A DNA stretch of 64,000 bases from Acinetobacter guillouiae CIP 63.46. GTDB taxonomy: Bacteria > Pseudomonadota > Gammaproteobacteria > Pseudomonadales > Moraxellaceae. The stretch covers positions 135,712-199,711 of the forward strand of contig NZ_KB849281.1 in assembly GCF_000368145.1 (NCBI RefSeq), in the 5' to 3' direction. Shown piece after piece: positions 39,558 through 48,807 of the stretch. The translations under genes were made by a program, and so were the position numbers. The notes beneath the pieces were generated by a model. It did not search any database, was not told the origin of the DNA, and worked only from the letters and a program-made list of their open reading frames with translations. Position 1 is the first letter of the stretch; every line of letters starts with the position of its first letter.

Positions 39558-41183
39558 ATGAAAAGTTTTAAAATTGCTCTCGCGCAATTCTCTCCATTCA
39601 TTGGTGATATTGAGTCGAACGTTCAAAAAATGATTGAACAAGCCAATGATGCAAAAAAACAGAATGCTGAAATTGTTGTTTTCCCTGAACTTTCTATAAT
39701 CGGTTACCCTGCCGAAGATTTGCTTTTACGCCCAAGCCTAGCAAAGCGTACTGCACAAGCTTTCGAGAAACTGTCTACTGTTAAAGACATCGTGATGGTA
39801 TTTGGTTTTGCCAATCTTACAGACGATGGTCAACGCTACAATGCTGCTGCAGTGATGAAAGATGGACAAGTTTTAGGGGTCTACAACAAACAAAATCTTC
39901 CTAATTACAGCGTTTTTGATGAAAAGCGTTATTTTAATGAAGGACATCAACATCTTGTATTTGAGTACTTAGGTCATAAGTTCGGGGTCCTGATTTGCGA
40001 AGATGTATGGTCTTTAAATACAGTTCAACAGCTTGCTCAACTCAATGTGGAAAGTGTTTTGGTCTTGAATGCTTCACCTTATGAAGTCGGCAAACCGCAA
40101 CATCGTATCGAAACATTAAAAGAGTTGGCAAAACAGCTCCATCTCAATGTGGTTTATATCAACCAAGTGGGTGGTCAAGATGATCTCATTTTTGATGGGA
40201 CCAGTTTTGTTATTAACCATTCAGGTGAAGTTGCACTACAAGCACCAAGCTTTAAAGAAGATCTCTACTTTGCTGACTATCAAATAGAAAATAAAGCCTA
40301 TCAAGTGGTTGAAGCTGCGCCAGCATTAAACACTATGGCTGAGATCTATCAAGCTTTGGTTTTAGCAACACGCGACTATGTACAACGCTCTGGTTTCCCT
40401 GGTGTGATTTTAGGACTATCGGGCGGTATCGACTCAGCTTTAACCTTGGCAATTGCAGTTGATGCGATTGGTGCAGATAAAGTTCAAGCCGTGATGATGC
40501 CTTATACCTACACATCACAAATTAGTGTGGAAGATGCAACTGAACAAGCAAAACGCATGGGCGTTACTTTTGGTATTGCCGAAATTCATCCTATCGTAAA
40601 TAGCTTTATGCAGACCTTGTTCCCATTCTTTGGTAACTCACCTGCGGATACAACCGAAGAAAACCTTCAAGCGCGTGCACGTGGTACATTGCTTATGGGC
40701 TTGTCCAATAAGTTTGGTAACCTTGTGCTTGCAACAGGCAATAAGTCTGAGCTTTCTGTAGGTTACTGCACACTGTATGGCGATATGGTAGGTGGTTTTG
40801 CTGTACTCAAAGATGTTTATAAAACTATTGTTTTTGAATTGGCTAAGTACCGTAACAGTATTTCTGAAACGCCTGTGATTCCTGAACGGGTTATTTCTCG
40901 TCCACCATCAGCAGAACTTCGTCCTGATCAAAAAGACCAAGACTCTTTACCTGCTTATGATGTACTTGATGCCATTCTATATGCATATATTGAGGAAGAA
41001 CAAAGCCAAGAAGACATCATTGCCAAAGGTTTTGAACGTGCAATCGTGGAAAAAGTCATTCAGCTTGTCGACCGCAATGAATACAAACGTCGTCAAGGTT
41101 CAATTGGACCACGTATCAGCTCACGCGCATTTAGCCGTGAACGCCGTTATCCGATTGTAAATGGCTGGAAAGCAGGTGTATAA
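39558..41183 (+). CDS. nadE: Glutamine-dependent NAD+ synthetase
   Basis: The 541-residue protein is the two-domain form that amidates nicotinate adenine dinucleotide to NAD+ with glutamine as nitrogen source. Residues 1-260 are a nitrilase-type glutaminase with the nucleophile Cys147 in LICEDVWS. The synthetase domain has the ATP motif S288-GGIDSALTL. The following hypothetical gene starts 5 bp after the stop, so the two are probably co-transcribed. Confidence 0.97.
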   Translation: MKSFKIALAQFSPFIGDIESNVQKMIEQANDAKKQNAEIVVFPELSIIGYPAEDLLLRPSLAKRTAQAFEKLSTVKDIVMVFGFANLTDDGQRYNAAAVMKDGQVLGVYNKQNLPNYSVFDEKRYFNEGHQHLVFEYLGHKFGVLICEDVWSLNTVQQLAQLNVESVLVLNASPYEVGKPQHRIETLKELAKQLHLNVVYINQVGGQDDLIFDGTSFVINHSGEVALQAPSFKEDLYFADYQIENKAYQVVEAAPALNTMAEIYQALVLATRDYVQRSGFPGVILGLSGGIDSALTLAIAVDAIGADKVQAVMMPYTYTSQISVEDATEQAKRMGVTFGIAEIHPIVNSFMQTLFPFFGNSPADTTEENLQARARGTLLMGLSNKFGNLVLATGNKSELSVGYCTLYGDMVGGFAVLKDVYKTIVFELAKYRNSISETPVIPERVISRPPSAELRPDQKDQDSLPAYDVLDAILYAYIEEEQSQEDIIAKGFERAIVEKVIQLVDRNEYKRRQGSIGPRISSRAFSRERRYPIVNGWKAGV

Positions 41184-41188
41184 GCCTC

Positions 41189-42232
41189 GTGAATGTGAAT
41201 AATTCACCTCCACCTTCGAGCTTTGCTCAGGAACTTGCTCAAGCATTATTGCTTGAGCAAGTTCGCTTTATTAAAAAACAACTCTTAGATCAAAAAAATC
41301 CGCAATTTATTCAAAATTTTATTTCCCAAACCTATCAAAATGCAGACAAAATCCTTTTAAAAAATGTGATTCAACTTGAGCAACTCCAGTCTGTAGTGCA
41401 AAAATATGCTTTTGAATTGAATTTAGGCGCAGATATTCTTGAATTTATCGGTGTCGTCGCTCAAAAAATTCATCAATATGCCATTCATAGTCAAACCATT
41501 TTCAATGATCTACTCTCAGATGAATCTTTTGAACTGTGGATGTTTAAAATCTTAGAATTAGAACAATTAAGAGACTATATTCAAGAAAACTTACAGCACA
41601 ACCCGCAGATTCAACAGGTTAGCCTACAGCTTGCCAATCAGATTTTAGAAAGCAACACCCCTTGGCTCAACCAGCTACGTCAATACACAGTGAAACATAA
41701 CCGTATTGGCGCTAAAGTCATCAGCTTTATTCAAGATCAACATCACAATATTGAGCTTAAATTAGAACAACAACTCGCAACTGCTATCCGTAGCCAACTC
41801 AGCAATATCATTCTACTGCCTAATGAAGACCTGGCAGATATCGCTACACATGTTTGGAATGAAGTTAAGCAACGCTCATTAAAAGAGGCTTTCTCTCAAG
41901 TTCAATCCATTGATTTTGAGGAATTCTTTATTCTTGTTTATGAAACTTGGAAAGAATTACGTCAAACAGAATATATGCAACAGGTTATTTTAAATGTTGT
42001 TGAAGCATTTTATGAATACTTTGGGGAATATAGCTTACAAGAATTACTACACTCTGTTGGCTTAGATCAAAACGATTTATTTATCGAAGCTGATCGTTTT
42101 ATTCCACATACACTAGGTGCTTTGGATCAACATGGCTTATTGGATGAGATCATTCAATCCTTGATTGCGCCATTCTACCTTGACACGCAAACACAAAGAT
42201 TTATAGAAAATTATTTAGCAGAAAAAGCTTAA
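41189..42232 (+). CDS. Hypothetical protein coupled to nadE
   Basis: A 347-residue protein with no signal peptide or clear membrane segment. It is Gln/Leu/Glu-rich and predicted mostly helical, for example FAQELAQALLLEQVRFIKK and LRDYIQENLQHNPQIQQ. The start is GTG at 41,189, 5 bp after the nadE stop, with AGGTG 10 nt upstream; a second GTG at 41,195 is an alternative. I do not recognise a family or active site. The coupling suggests a link to NAD synthesis, but that is only position. Confidence 0.7.
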   Translation: MNVNNSPPPSSFAQELAQALLLEQVRFIKKQLLDQKNPQFIQNFISQTYQNADKILLKNVIQLEQLQSVVQKYAFELNLGADILEFIGVVAQKIHQYAIHSQTIFNDLLSDESFELWMFKILELEQLRDYIQENLQHNPQIQQVSLQLANQILESNTPWLNQLRQYTVKHNRIGAKVISFIQDQHHNIELKLEQQLATAIRSQLSNIILLPNEDLADIATHVWNEVKQRSLKEAFSQVQSIDFEEFFILVYETWKELRQTEYMQQVILNVVEAFYEYFGEYSLQELLHSVGLDQNDLFIEADRFIPHTLGALDQHGLLDEIIQSLIAPFYLDTQTQRFIENYLAEKA

Positions 42233-42322
42233 TCAAATATTCAACTGGATTTTTTCAGTATTCTAAATATTCATAGCACGATGATAATTTTTATCTGTAT
42301 CTAGTGATCTTTTGATGATGCA

Positions 42323-42354
42323 CAAAAAAAGAGACCATGCAGTGAGCATGGTCT
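42323..42354 (-). terminator. Terminator of the tRNA-Met gene
   Basis: AGACCATGC (42332-42340), loop AGTGA, GCATGGTCT (42346-42354). On the minus strand it follows the tRNA and ends in seven T residues. Confidence 0.85.
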
Positions 42355-42361
42355 ATAAAAA

Positions 42362-42438
42362 TGGTGGCTATGACGGGACTTGAACCTGTGACCCCCGCAT
42401 TATGAGTGCGGTGCTCTAACCAACTGAGCTACATAGCC
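42362..42438 (-). tRNA. tRNA-Met (elongator, anticodon CAU)
   Basis: Read on the minus strand it folds as a 77-nt cloverleaf. The acceptor is GGCTATG / CATAGCC with encoded ACCA at the 3' end. The D arm is GTAGCTCAGTTGGTTAGAGC, the anticodon stem is CCGCA / TGCGG around CTCATAA, and the T arm contains GGTTCAAGTCC. It closely resembles E. coli metT. The acceptor starts G-C, so it is not the initiator. A terminator follows directly. Confidence 0.95.
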
Positions 42439-42641
42439 ATAAACTGTGTGCGCATTATCTAAAGTTATCTACCCTACGTCAAGCATTGAAACACACCAAT
42501 GATCATACTTTAAGCAATTGATATTTAAATGTTTAAAATTAATACATATTTATGTTTTTATCGAAAAAATCAGCTTAATAAGTATCGTAAATAAGTAAGG
42601 AATTAAGCTCTCTCCCCTATTTATCTCTAAAAATCGATAGC

Positions 42642-42669
42642 AAAAAAAGAGAGTGGCTTACCACTCTCT
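42642..42669 (-). terminator. Terminator overlapping the DUF5713 stop codon
   Basis: AGAGAGTGG (42648-42656), loop CTTA, CCACTCTCT (42661-42669). The loop contains the stop codon (TAA on the minus strand), and the T-run lies past the gene end. Confidence 0.85.
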
Positions 42670-42972
42670 ATTTGCAACAAGCTCTTCCATTTCAATATCA
42701 AGATACCCTTGGTCTTGTACCACCATCATCATTGCTTCAGCAATATAATCTGCTGCAGTACCATCCAAAGAAGAATCAAGATCCTCAAACTGTGGCTTCA
42801 TTTCATTAATTTCAGTCACAGTCAGTTTTGCCATAGAATAAATTTCTGCATCACTGAAGCTGGTTTTTGCCACTTTTTTAGCAAAATTTTCAATAAGTTG
42901 CTTAACCTCAGCAACTAGAATATCTGGATAATATTCATCATCGAACATTGGGAGAAGTAGATCGTTAAACAT
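42658..42972 (-). CDS. DUF5713-like small acidic protein
   Basis: A 104-residue acidic soluble protein. The layout, with ILVAEVKQLIENFAKKV early and MEELVANREW at the end, recalls DUF5713, whose members finish in a similar LIATRDW. Function unknown. The terminator hairpin is built from its last codons. Its neighbours are tRNA-Met and folP, with gaps on both sides, so it is a single-gene unit. Confidence 0.65.
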   Translation of the reverse strand: MFNDLLLPMFDDEYYPDILVAEVKQLIENFAKKVAKTSFSDAEIYSMAKLTVTEINEMKPQFEDLDSSLDGTAADYIAEAMMMVVQDQGYLDIEMEELVANREW

Positions 42973-43131
42973 TGCAACCTAAAATAAAACAGCAATTCAC
43001 GCGCTTATATAACACAAACCATACAATTCACCAAATTGATCAGGCAATTTAACTGATTAATTTTTCAGATGTAGATGATCTAAATTTAAAAAAAAGATCA
43101 AACAATATTAGAGGCTATTGATCATTCATCA

Positions 43132-43986
43132 TTAAATTGCAGAGCGCATGGCTTGCCATACTTTAATTGCATCCGACATTGCTTTTACATCATGTGCACG
43201 CACCATACACGCGCCTTGTTGAATACTGAGCAAGTGTGCAGCAACACTACCTACAGCACGATGATTGGCATCTGCACCATCTAAAGCTTCACCAATGAAG
43301 CGCTTACGTGATAAGGCTGATAAAATTGGATAACCCATGTTGTTCAGTTGATAAAACTCATTGAGAAGCTTTAAATTTTGTTGCGCATTTTTAGCAAAAC
43401 CAAAACCAGGATCTATCATGATATTTTTAGGGTGAATTCCTGCCTGTAGTGCATCATCTACGCGTTGCTGTAATTCAGCAATTACCTCTTGAGTAACATC
43501 TTCATACTGGTCAAGATGATTCATTGTGGTTGGCTCGCCTCGCATATGCATAATAATCACAGGGATATTGAGCTCTGCAGCAGTCTCTAAGGCATGTGGA
43601 CGAGTTAAGGCACGGACATCATTCCAAATATGTGCACCAGCCTTAACCGCCTCACGAATGACTCCGGGCTGTGAGGTATCTATTGAAATAATGACATCCA
43701 ATTTGGCTAATTCAGCAACCACAGGAACAACACGACGTATTTCTTCGGCAATCTCGACTACAGATGCACCCGGGCGTGTAGATTCACCGCCAACATCAAT
43801 CACTGTCGCACCATCAGCAATCATTTGCTTGGCATAAGCAACAGCTTGATCTTTTTGATCATGCTTCCCACCATCGCTAAATGAATCAGGAGTGACATTC
43901 AAGATACCCATGACATGTGCTTGTGATAAATCCAGACTTAAACGCCCACATTGCAAAATTTGCTTGGGTAGTGGCATCAGTTGCAT
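43132..43986 (-). CDS. folP: Dihydropteroate synthase
   Basis: A 284-residue cytosolic folate enzyme that joins p-aminobenzoate to the pterin diphosphate and is the sulfonamide target. It has MGILNVTPDSFSDGG, GGESTRPGA, NDVRAL, IDPGFGFAKN and LSALSRKRFIG, all standard binding motifs in order. It lies downstream of ftsH as in many gammaproteobacteria, but a terminator separates the two here. Confidence 0.97.
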   Translation of the reverse strand: MQLMPLPKQILQCGRLSLDLSQAHVMGILNVTPDSFSDGGKHDQKDQAVAYAKQMIADGATVIDVGGESTRPGASVVEIAEEIRRVVPVVAELAKLDVIISIDTSQPGVIREAVKAGAHIWNDVRALTRPHALETAAELNIPVIIMHMRGEPTTMNHLDQYEDVTQEVIAELQQRVDDALQAGIHPKNIMIDPGFGFAKNAQQNLKLLNEFYQLNNMGYPILSALSRKRFIGEALDGADANHRAVGSVAAHLLSIQQGACMVRAHDVKAMSDAIKVWQAMRSAI

Positions 43987-44072
43987 GTCAATTCTCCGTA
44001 TTCAATTCAGGCTAGTTTAACAATTCAAATCAATAGCACAGTGATTTTTTTTCATCTGTGAATTTTTTCGTA

Positions 44073-44100
44073 TAAAAAAAGAGCCTCAATTGAGGCTCTT
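44073..44100 (-). terminator. Terminator of ftsH
   Basis: AAGAGCCTCAA (44079-44089) followed directly by TTGAGGCTCTT (44090-44100). On the minus strand it ends in TTTTTTTATA. Confidence 0.88.
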
Positions 44101-44117
44101 GTTTATTCACTGACTGA

Positions 44118-46007
44118 TCAGGTCGCTGGTAATGGTGGTGGTGTTGATGGACCATCTGTAGGTGTTACATCAAGCACTGGATTTTCAGCAACATAAACCT
44201 TAGGTGGCTGAGGATCACGACCTTCCATGATGTCACGGATTTGATCACGATCAATCGTTTCCCATTCCATCAAGGCTTTTACCATTGCATGTGCAATATC
44301 TTTGTTATTTTCAAGAATATCACGCGCAACACGATACTGTTCATCCAAGATACGACGTACTTCTTGGTCAACCTGTTGTTGTGTTGCTTCAGAAATCGTA
44401 CGGCTACCGACATTTCCGAAGAAACCATTCTGGTTTTCATCTTCATAGACCATCACGCCCATTTTGTCTGACATACCATACTTGGTCACCATCGAACGTG
44501 CCATTTTGGTTGCACGTTCAAAGTCGTTAGAAGCACCCGTTGACATTTGATCAATGAAAACTTCTTCTGCAATACGACCACCGAATAAGATTGAAAGTTC
44601 ATTCAACATCTTAGACTTGTAATGGCTGGTTTGATCATGTTCTGGCAACTGCCAAGTTACACCCAAAGCCCAACCACGTGGCATAATTGTTACTTTATGC
44701 ACAGGGTCAGTCCCTGGAAGAATTTCTGCAACAATGGCATGACCTGCTTCATGATATGCAGTCGCGCGACGTTCTTCTTCACGGATCACCATCGACTTAC
44801 GTTCAGGGCCCATGTAGATCTTATCTTTTGCATCTTCAAAGTCATGCATATCGACGGTGTTCTTGTTACGACGAGCAGCAAACAATGCAGCTTCATTCAC
44901 AAGATTCGCCAATTGCGCACCAGAGAAACCAGGTGTACCACGTGCCAATACTTTAAGATCAACACCTGTTACCGAAGGAAGTTTCTTCAAATGCACTGCT
45001 AAGATCTGTTCACGACCTTTAATATCTGGCAGACCCACCATCACTTGACGGTCGAAACGCCCCGGACGAAGTAATGCTTTATCCAGTACATCCGCACGGT
45101 TTGTTGCAGCAATGACGATAATCCCTTCATTACCTTCGAAACCATCCATTTCAACAAGCATTTGGTTGAGTGTTTGTTCACGTTCATCATGACCACCACC
45201 TGTACCTGAACCACGATGACGACCAACTGCATCAATCTCATCAATAAAGATGATACATGGTGCATGGCGTTTCGCCTGTTCGAACATGTCACGCACACGA
45301 GATGCACCAACACCAACGAACATTTCAACGAAGTCAGAACCTGAAATACTAAAGAATGGAACTTTGGCTTCACCAGCAATCGCTTTCGCAAGTAAAGTTT
45401 TACCTGTACCTGGAGGACCAACCATCAATACGCCTTTAGGAATTGTTGCCCCTAAGCGTTTGAATTTTGCAGGGTCTTTCAAGAAATCAACGATTTCCAC
45501 AACTTCTTGTTTTGCTTCATCACAACCAGCAACATCGGTAAAGGTCACTTTGATTTGGTCTTCTGAAAGCATTTTTGCTTTAGATTTACCAAAACTCATT
45601 GGACCATTTTTACCGCCTGCACCACCACCCATGTTACGCATAAAGAACATGAACAATAAAATAATTAAAAGCACAGGAAAGCTTGCGATGAGAAGTTGCA
45701 TCAATAAACCTTGACGTTGAGGTGCAGTACCTTCAACAACAACGTTATTTTTGATGAGTGTAGGCATCAATTCAGGATCTTGAACTGCTGGGCGAATACT
45801 TTCAAAGTTCGAACCGTTCTTTTTTTCGCCGCTTATTCTTTCACCATCAATTGTGACTTTACTAATTTGACCAGCATTCACCGCTGTGACGAATTCTGAA
45901 TAATTCATCGCAGAAGGCTTACTGCGGTCACTGAGATTGCTGAAGATTAAGATCAGCACACCCAGTATGACCAGCCACAATACGGCATTTTTGAAGTAAT
46001 CGCTCAA
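44118..46007 (-). CDS. ftsH: ATP-dependent zinc metalloprotease FtsH
   Basis: I start at the TTG at 46,007 because GGGA lies 8 nt upstream and the encoded start ([16 protein letters not shown]) is that of known FtsH proteins. The open frame extends 27 codons further upstream with unrelated sequence. The 629-residue protein has two N-terminal membrane helices with a periplasmic loop. Its AAA domain carries [17 protein letters not shown] and the second region of homology, and the protease site is H419-EAGH423. It degrades misfolded and regulatory membrane proteins. Confidence 0.96.
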   Translation of the reverse strand: MSDYFKNAVLWLVILGVLILIFSNLSDRSKPSAMNYSEFVTAVNAGQISKVTIDGERISGEKKNGSNFESIRPAVQDPELMPTLIKNNVVVEGTAPQRQGLLMQLLIASFPVLLIILLFMFFMRNMGGGAGGKNGPMSFGKSKAKMLSEDQIKVTFTDVAGCDEAKQEVVEIVDFLKDPAKFKRLGATIPKGVLMVGPPGTGKTLLAKAIAGEAKVPFFSISGSDFVEMFVGVGASRVRDMFEQAKRHAPCIIFIDEIDAVGRHRGSGTGGGHDEREQTLNQMLVEMDGFEGNEGIIVIAATNRADVLDKALLRPGRFDRQVMVGLPDIKGREQILAVHLKKLPSVTGVDLKVLARGTPGFSGAQLANLVNEAALFAARRNKNTVDMHDFEDAKDKIYMGPERKSMVIREEERRATAYHEAGHAIVAEILPGTDPVHKVTIMPRGWALGVTWQLPEHDQTSHYKSKMLNELSILFGGRIAEEVFIDQMSTGASNDFERATKMARSMVTKYGMSDKMGVMVYEDENQNGFFGNVGSRTISEATQQQVDQEVRRILDEQYRVARDILENNKDIAHAMVKALMEWETIDRDQIRDIMEGRDPQPPKVYVAENPVLDVTPTDGPSTPPPLPAT

Positions 46008-46186
46008 AGCTTTATTCCCATATATAACTATTTTGATCAGGCTCAATCTTGCTTGATCGTAACAAAAAGCGAGTAATGAATTTCGCAATAAAGGTTAAAA
46101 AGGTACAAAATGCACAATTTTTAACAACTTGGCAAGCATTTGTTGGCAATTCATTACGAAGAATGAACATACCTCAAAAACACCAG

Positions 46187-46837
46187 CTATTGCGAAACTT
46201 TTTTACGGCCCTGTCCAATTAAAAAAACCTCTTTTGAACGTGCACGTGAAGCAGCTGGTTTTGCTGTTTTTAACACATCAAAACTATCCACGACTTGCTT
46301 TCGGAACTCATCAAAACCAGTGCCTTGGAAAACTTTAACTAAAAACTGCCCTTTTGGTCCAAGAACCTTGTTGGCAAAATCTAACGCAAGTTCACACAAG
46401 TAAATCTGGCGAGGTTGATCTACAGCCCTATTACCTGATGTATTGGGGGCCATATCTGAAATTACAACGTCTACAGTGCGTCCATTTAAAATATTTAACA
46501 ATTTTTCGAAAACTTCTTCTTCTCTAAAGTCACCTTGTAAGAAAGTAACATCAGGTAAAGCATCCATTTCTAAAATATCTGAAGCAATCACTAAACCTTT
46601 ATCACCGACCAGTTTACCTGCGATTTGCGACCAACTTCCTGGCGCAGCACCCAAGTCAACCACGGTCATCCCTGGTTTAATCATTTTGTGTTTTTCTTGA
46701 ATTTCAAGAAGTTTATATGCAGCACGAGCGCGGTAACCTTCTTTTTGTGCTTTTTTCACAAAAGGGTCATCTAAATGCTCTCTCATCCACGCACGACTAC
46801 TTTTGGATAACTTCTGGTTGGTAATGCGTGTAGCCAT
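46187..46837 (-). CDS. rlmE: 23S rRNA 2'-O-ribose U2552 methyltransferase
   Basis: A 216-residue SAM-dependent methyltransferase (RrmJ/FtsJ) acting on 50S particles. It has [11 protein letters not shown] for SAM and [11 protein letters not shown] with the catalytic Asp, and Lys in [10 protein letters not shown] and Glu in SKEVFLIG complete the K-D-K-E set. It sits upstream of ftsH, as in E. coli, separated by about 180 bp. The divergent yhbY encodes another ribosome assembly factor. Confidence 0.97.
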   Translation of the reverse strand: MATRITNQKLSKSSRAWMREHLDDPFVKKAQKEGYRARAAYKLLEIQEKHKMIKPGMTVVDLGAAPGSWSQIAGKLVGDKGLVIASDILEMDALPDVTFLQGDFREEEVFEKLLNILNGRTVDVVISDMAPNTSGNRAVDQPRQIYLCELALDFANKVLGPKGQFLVKVFQGTGFDEFRKQVVDSFDVLKTAKPAASRARSKEVFLIGQGRKKVSQ

Positions 46838-47035
46838 AACTCTCTTGATCTAAACCGATAACTAACTTCTGATTGTACGTGAAAAAAATTCTCATTGCAG
46901 TATTCATATTGATTTAAATCGACAGATATTGATATGTTTTTTTGAATAAGCTTCATCGATTATTTCTACAGAATTTACAGCGTAGTGATATGGCTTTTGT
47001 TATACTAAGTCGTTTCTAAAATTAGGTTATCTTTT

Positions 47036-47359
47036 ATGGCGGCTCTATCTATCCAAGAACGTAAACGTTTACGTCAAATCGGACATGCGTTAAACCCTGT
47101 TGTAATGCTTGGCGATAAAGGCTTGACTGAAAGTGTCGTTGAAGAATTAAACCGTGCTTTAAATGATCACGAGTTAATTAAAGTCAAGGTTACAGGTGAA
47201 GACCGCGAAGCACGTGCTGCAACGATTACTGAAATTGCCAATGTCACTGGTGCGGAAGTTGTTCAAACAATTGGTAAAATTGCATTGCTTTATAAAAAAG
47301 CTGCGAAACAAAATCCAAAATTGTCTAATTTAGTTCGCCACGCTCATCTTTCAAATTAA
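47036..47359 (+). CDS. yhbY: YhbY-type CRM-domain ribosome assembly protein
   Basis: A 107-residue single CRM domain RNA-binding protein that associates with pre-50S ribosomes. LRQIGHALNPVVMLGDKGLTE and HELIKVKVTG are typical, and the GKIALLYKKA stretch follows. The DOMON-like gene starts 11 bp downstream, so the two may share a transcript. Confidence 0.92.
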   Translation: MAALSIQERKRLRQIGHALNPVVMLGDKGLTESVVEELNRALNDHELIKVKVTGEDREARAATITEIANVTGAEVVQTIGKIALLYKKAAKQNPKLSNLVRHAHLSN

Positions 47360-47370
47360 GATTTATTTTC

Positions 47371-47910
47371 ATGGCAAGTTTCGAACTGAATGCATTTGAT
47401 CGTCGTTTTCAAAGTATCTCCCTAGTTGGTGCGATTGAACAAATTAGCCCATATACACTCAATGTCGGTTATTGGTTAAGAGATCCCAATCAATTCATAA
47501 TTTATCCTGAACTGGTTACAGCAAATCCACGTCAGGATTTCCTTTGGGAAAATACCTGTTTTGAGATTTTTATTGGTGTGCAAGGTGAAGATTATTATCG
47601 TGAAATTAATCTATCCCCTTCTCAAGCTTGGCAAGCTTACCAATTTGAAGAATATCGTTATCCTGAAAATATGCCGCCAGTCGCTGCTTATGACATTGAA
47701 TTAAATCAGTTAAAGCGTACGCATTATGGATTAAATGTCAGCATAGATCTTAGCGAGTTCATGCTTGCCAATAAATTAAAATGGTCAGACTTATTTTTAG
47801 GTTTAAGCGCTGTTTTAAATACCACGCAAGGTCAACATTTCTTTGCCATGCAACACAGTGGCCAACAGGCCGACTTTCACAATAAACGTGATTGGTTACA
47901 TACATTTTAA
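47371..47910 (+). CDS. DOMON-like domain protein
   Basis: A 179-residue protein without a signal peptide. LWENTCFEIFIGV and EINLSPSQAWQAYQFEEYR are the features I recognise from DOMON-like sugar-binding-type beta-sandwich proteins, known only as a family. It starts 11 bp after yhbY and ends before a bidirectional terminator. Role unknown. Confidence 0.75.
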   Translation: MASFELNAFDRRFQSISLVGAIEQISPYTLNVGYWLRDPNQFIIYPELVTANPRQDFLWENTCFEIFIGVQGEDYYREINLSPSQAWQAYQFEEYRYPENMPPVAAYDIELNQLKRTHYGLNVSIDLSEFMLANKLKWSDLFLGLSAVLNTTQGQHFFAMQHSGQQADFHNKRDWLHTF

Positions 47911-47940
47911 AATACGCTTATGTAAACTGTGATTGAAAAT

Positions 47941-47971
47941 AAAAAAGTGAGGCAACTAGCCTCACTTTTTT
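47941..47971. terminator. Bidirectional terminator DOMON-like / phasin-like
   Basis: AAAAAAGTGAGGC (47941-47953), loop AACTA, GCCTCACTTTTTT (47959-47971). Confidence 0.9.
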
Positions 47972-48023
47972 ATTGCCATTTTTCTTAGAAATGGCTTTCC
48001 TCAAAACATAAGCTTTACATATC

Positions 48024-48488
48024 TTATTGTTTTGTTGTTACTTTATTCCAAACTTCTAAAGTATGATCTTTTGAACGCTTTAAAGTTTCAGTTAACTGTA
48101 CTTTATGTTTGCTCGAAATTTGTGAAACATCTTCACGAATTTCTTTACCAACTTCAGTTAACTCTTTCACTAAAATGCTTAATTCAGATTTTAAGAAATC
48201 AGCCAATTCAACCAAATCTTTTTGTGAAGTTGAAAATTGTGATTTGATCACATCAAGACGTTGCACCAAATCTTGTTTAAAGTTTTGTACTTGATCTTGA
48301 ACTTGCTCAGTTAATTGCTCTGATTCTGCTTCAAGTTTAGTTTTAGTTTCGGTAACCGCTTCAGCAACTTTCTGCTGCGCTTCTTTACCTAACTTCTCTA
48401 AACTTTCTGTAGTTTCAGTTACAACTTCTTTCAAAGCCGCAGTCTCTTTTGTTACTTTATTTGTAACAGTTTCTTTAGATATAGTCAT
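48024..48488 (-). CDS. Phasin-like coiled-coil protein
   Basis: The start is the ATG at 48,488, with GGGGG 7 nt upstream; a frame starting 27 bp earlier lacks a site. The 154 residues are almost entirely charged, Lys/Glu/Thr/Gln heptad-like helix with no Cys, no signal and no enzymatic motif. Examples are ETTESLEKLGKEAQQKV and LEAESEQLTEQVQDQVQ. Such helices occur in phasins, which coat storage granules, and in apolipoprotein-like proteins. There is no polyhydroxyalkanoate gene next to it, so granule binding is inference. A palindromic operator candidate lies about 65 bp upstream. Confidence 0.6.
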   Translation of the reverse strand: MTISKETVTNKVTKETAALKEVVTETTESLEKLGKEAQQKVAEAVTETKTKLEAESEQLTEQVQDQVQNFKQDLVQRLDVIKSQFSTSQKDLVELADFLKSELSILVKELTEVGKEIREDVSQISSKHKVQLTETLKRSKDHTLEVWNKVTTKQ

Positions 48489-48550
48489 ATTGATTCCCCC
48501 TGGAATGTGAGTCAATAAGATACATTGAAAGGATAAATTTTAGATTTTGA

Positions 48551-48563
48551 TTTGTCTGACAAT
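48551..48563. promoter_or_regulatory. Palindromic operator candidate upstream of the phasin-like gene
   Basis: TTTGTCTGACAAT, 12 of 13 positions of ATTGTCWGACAAT, and matches TNGTNNNACNA. It lies 63-75 bp before the start codon on the minus strand. Confidence 0.5.
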
Positions 48564-48657
48564 ATTTAAATACTTACAATTTCAAACAATTCACTTTAAA
48601 AGCAGAATTAATGCTAAATAGCAAGGTATTTATCTTAGATTATCCCTCGAAATAAAA

Positions 48658-48686
48658 TAGACTTTCGAGAGGCTCATGCGTATAAT
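48658..48686 (+). promoter_or_regulatory. Predicted sigma-70 promoter of carAB
   Basis: A perfect TATAAT at 48,681-48,686 with -35 TAGACT at 48,658-48,663 (17-nt spacing). It predicts a leader of about 115 nt before the carA TTG. Confidence 0.6.
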
Positions 48687-48701
48687 GCGCTGTTAAGTTA
48701 C

Positions 48702-48768
48702 AAGCGAGCAGACAAGAGGAGGGTAGGATTTAGTAAGCCTTCCTTTTTTTTCGTCTACTCGCTTTTTT
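48702..48768 (+). promoter_or_regulatory. carAB leader hairpin / attenuator candidate
   Basis: An inner stem GGAGGG (48718-48723) / CCTTCC (48738-48743) is followed by eight T residues. An outer stem AAGCGAGCAGAC (48702-48713) / GTCTACTCGCTT (48753-48764) with one mismatch is followed by TTTTTAC. Both look like terminators placed between the promoter and the carA start. Confidence 0.6.
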
Positions 48769-48807
48769 ACAGCCCTATTTTTGTGGTTTTAGTTCAGGAG
48801 CTATGGT

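Noticed and set aside
45250-45714. 154-codon frame opposite ftsH
   Set aside because: It is the antisense shadow of conserved FtsH sequence and has no homology I recognise.
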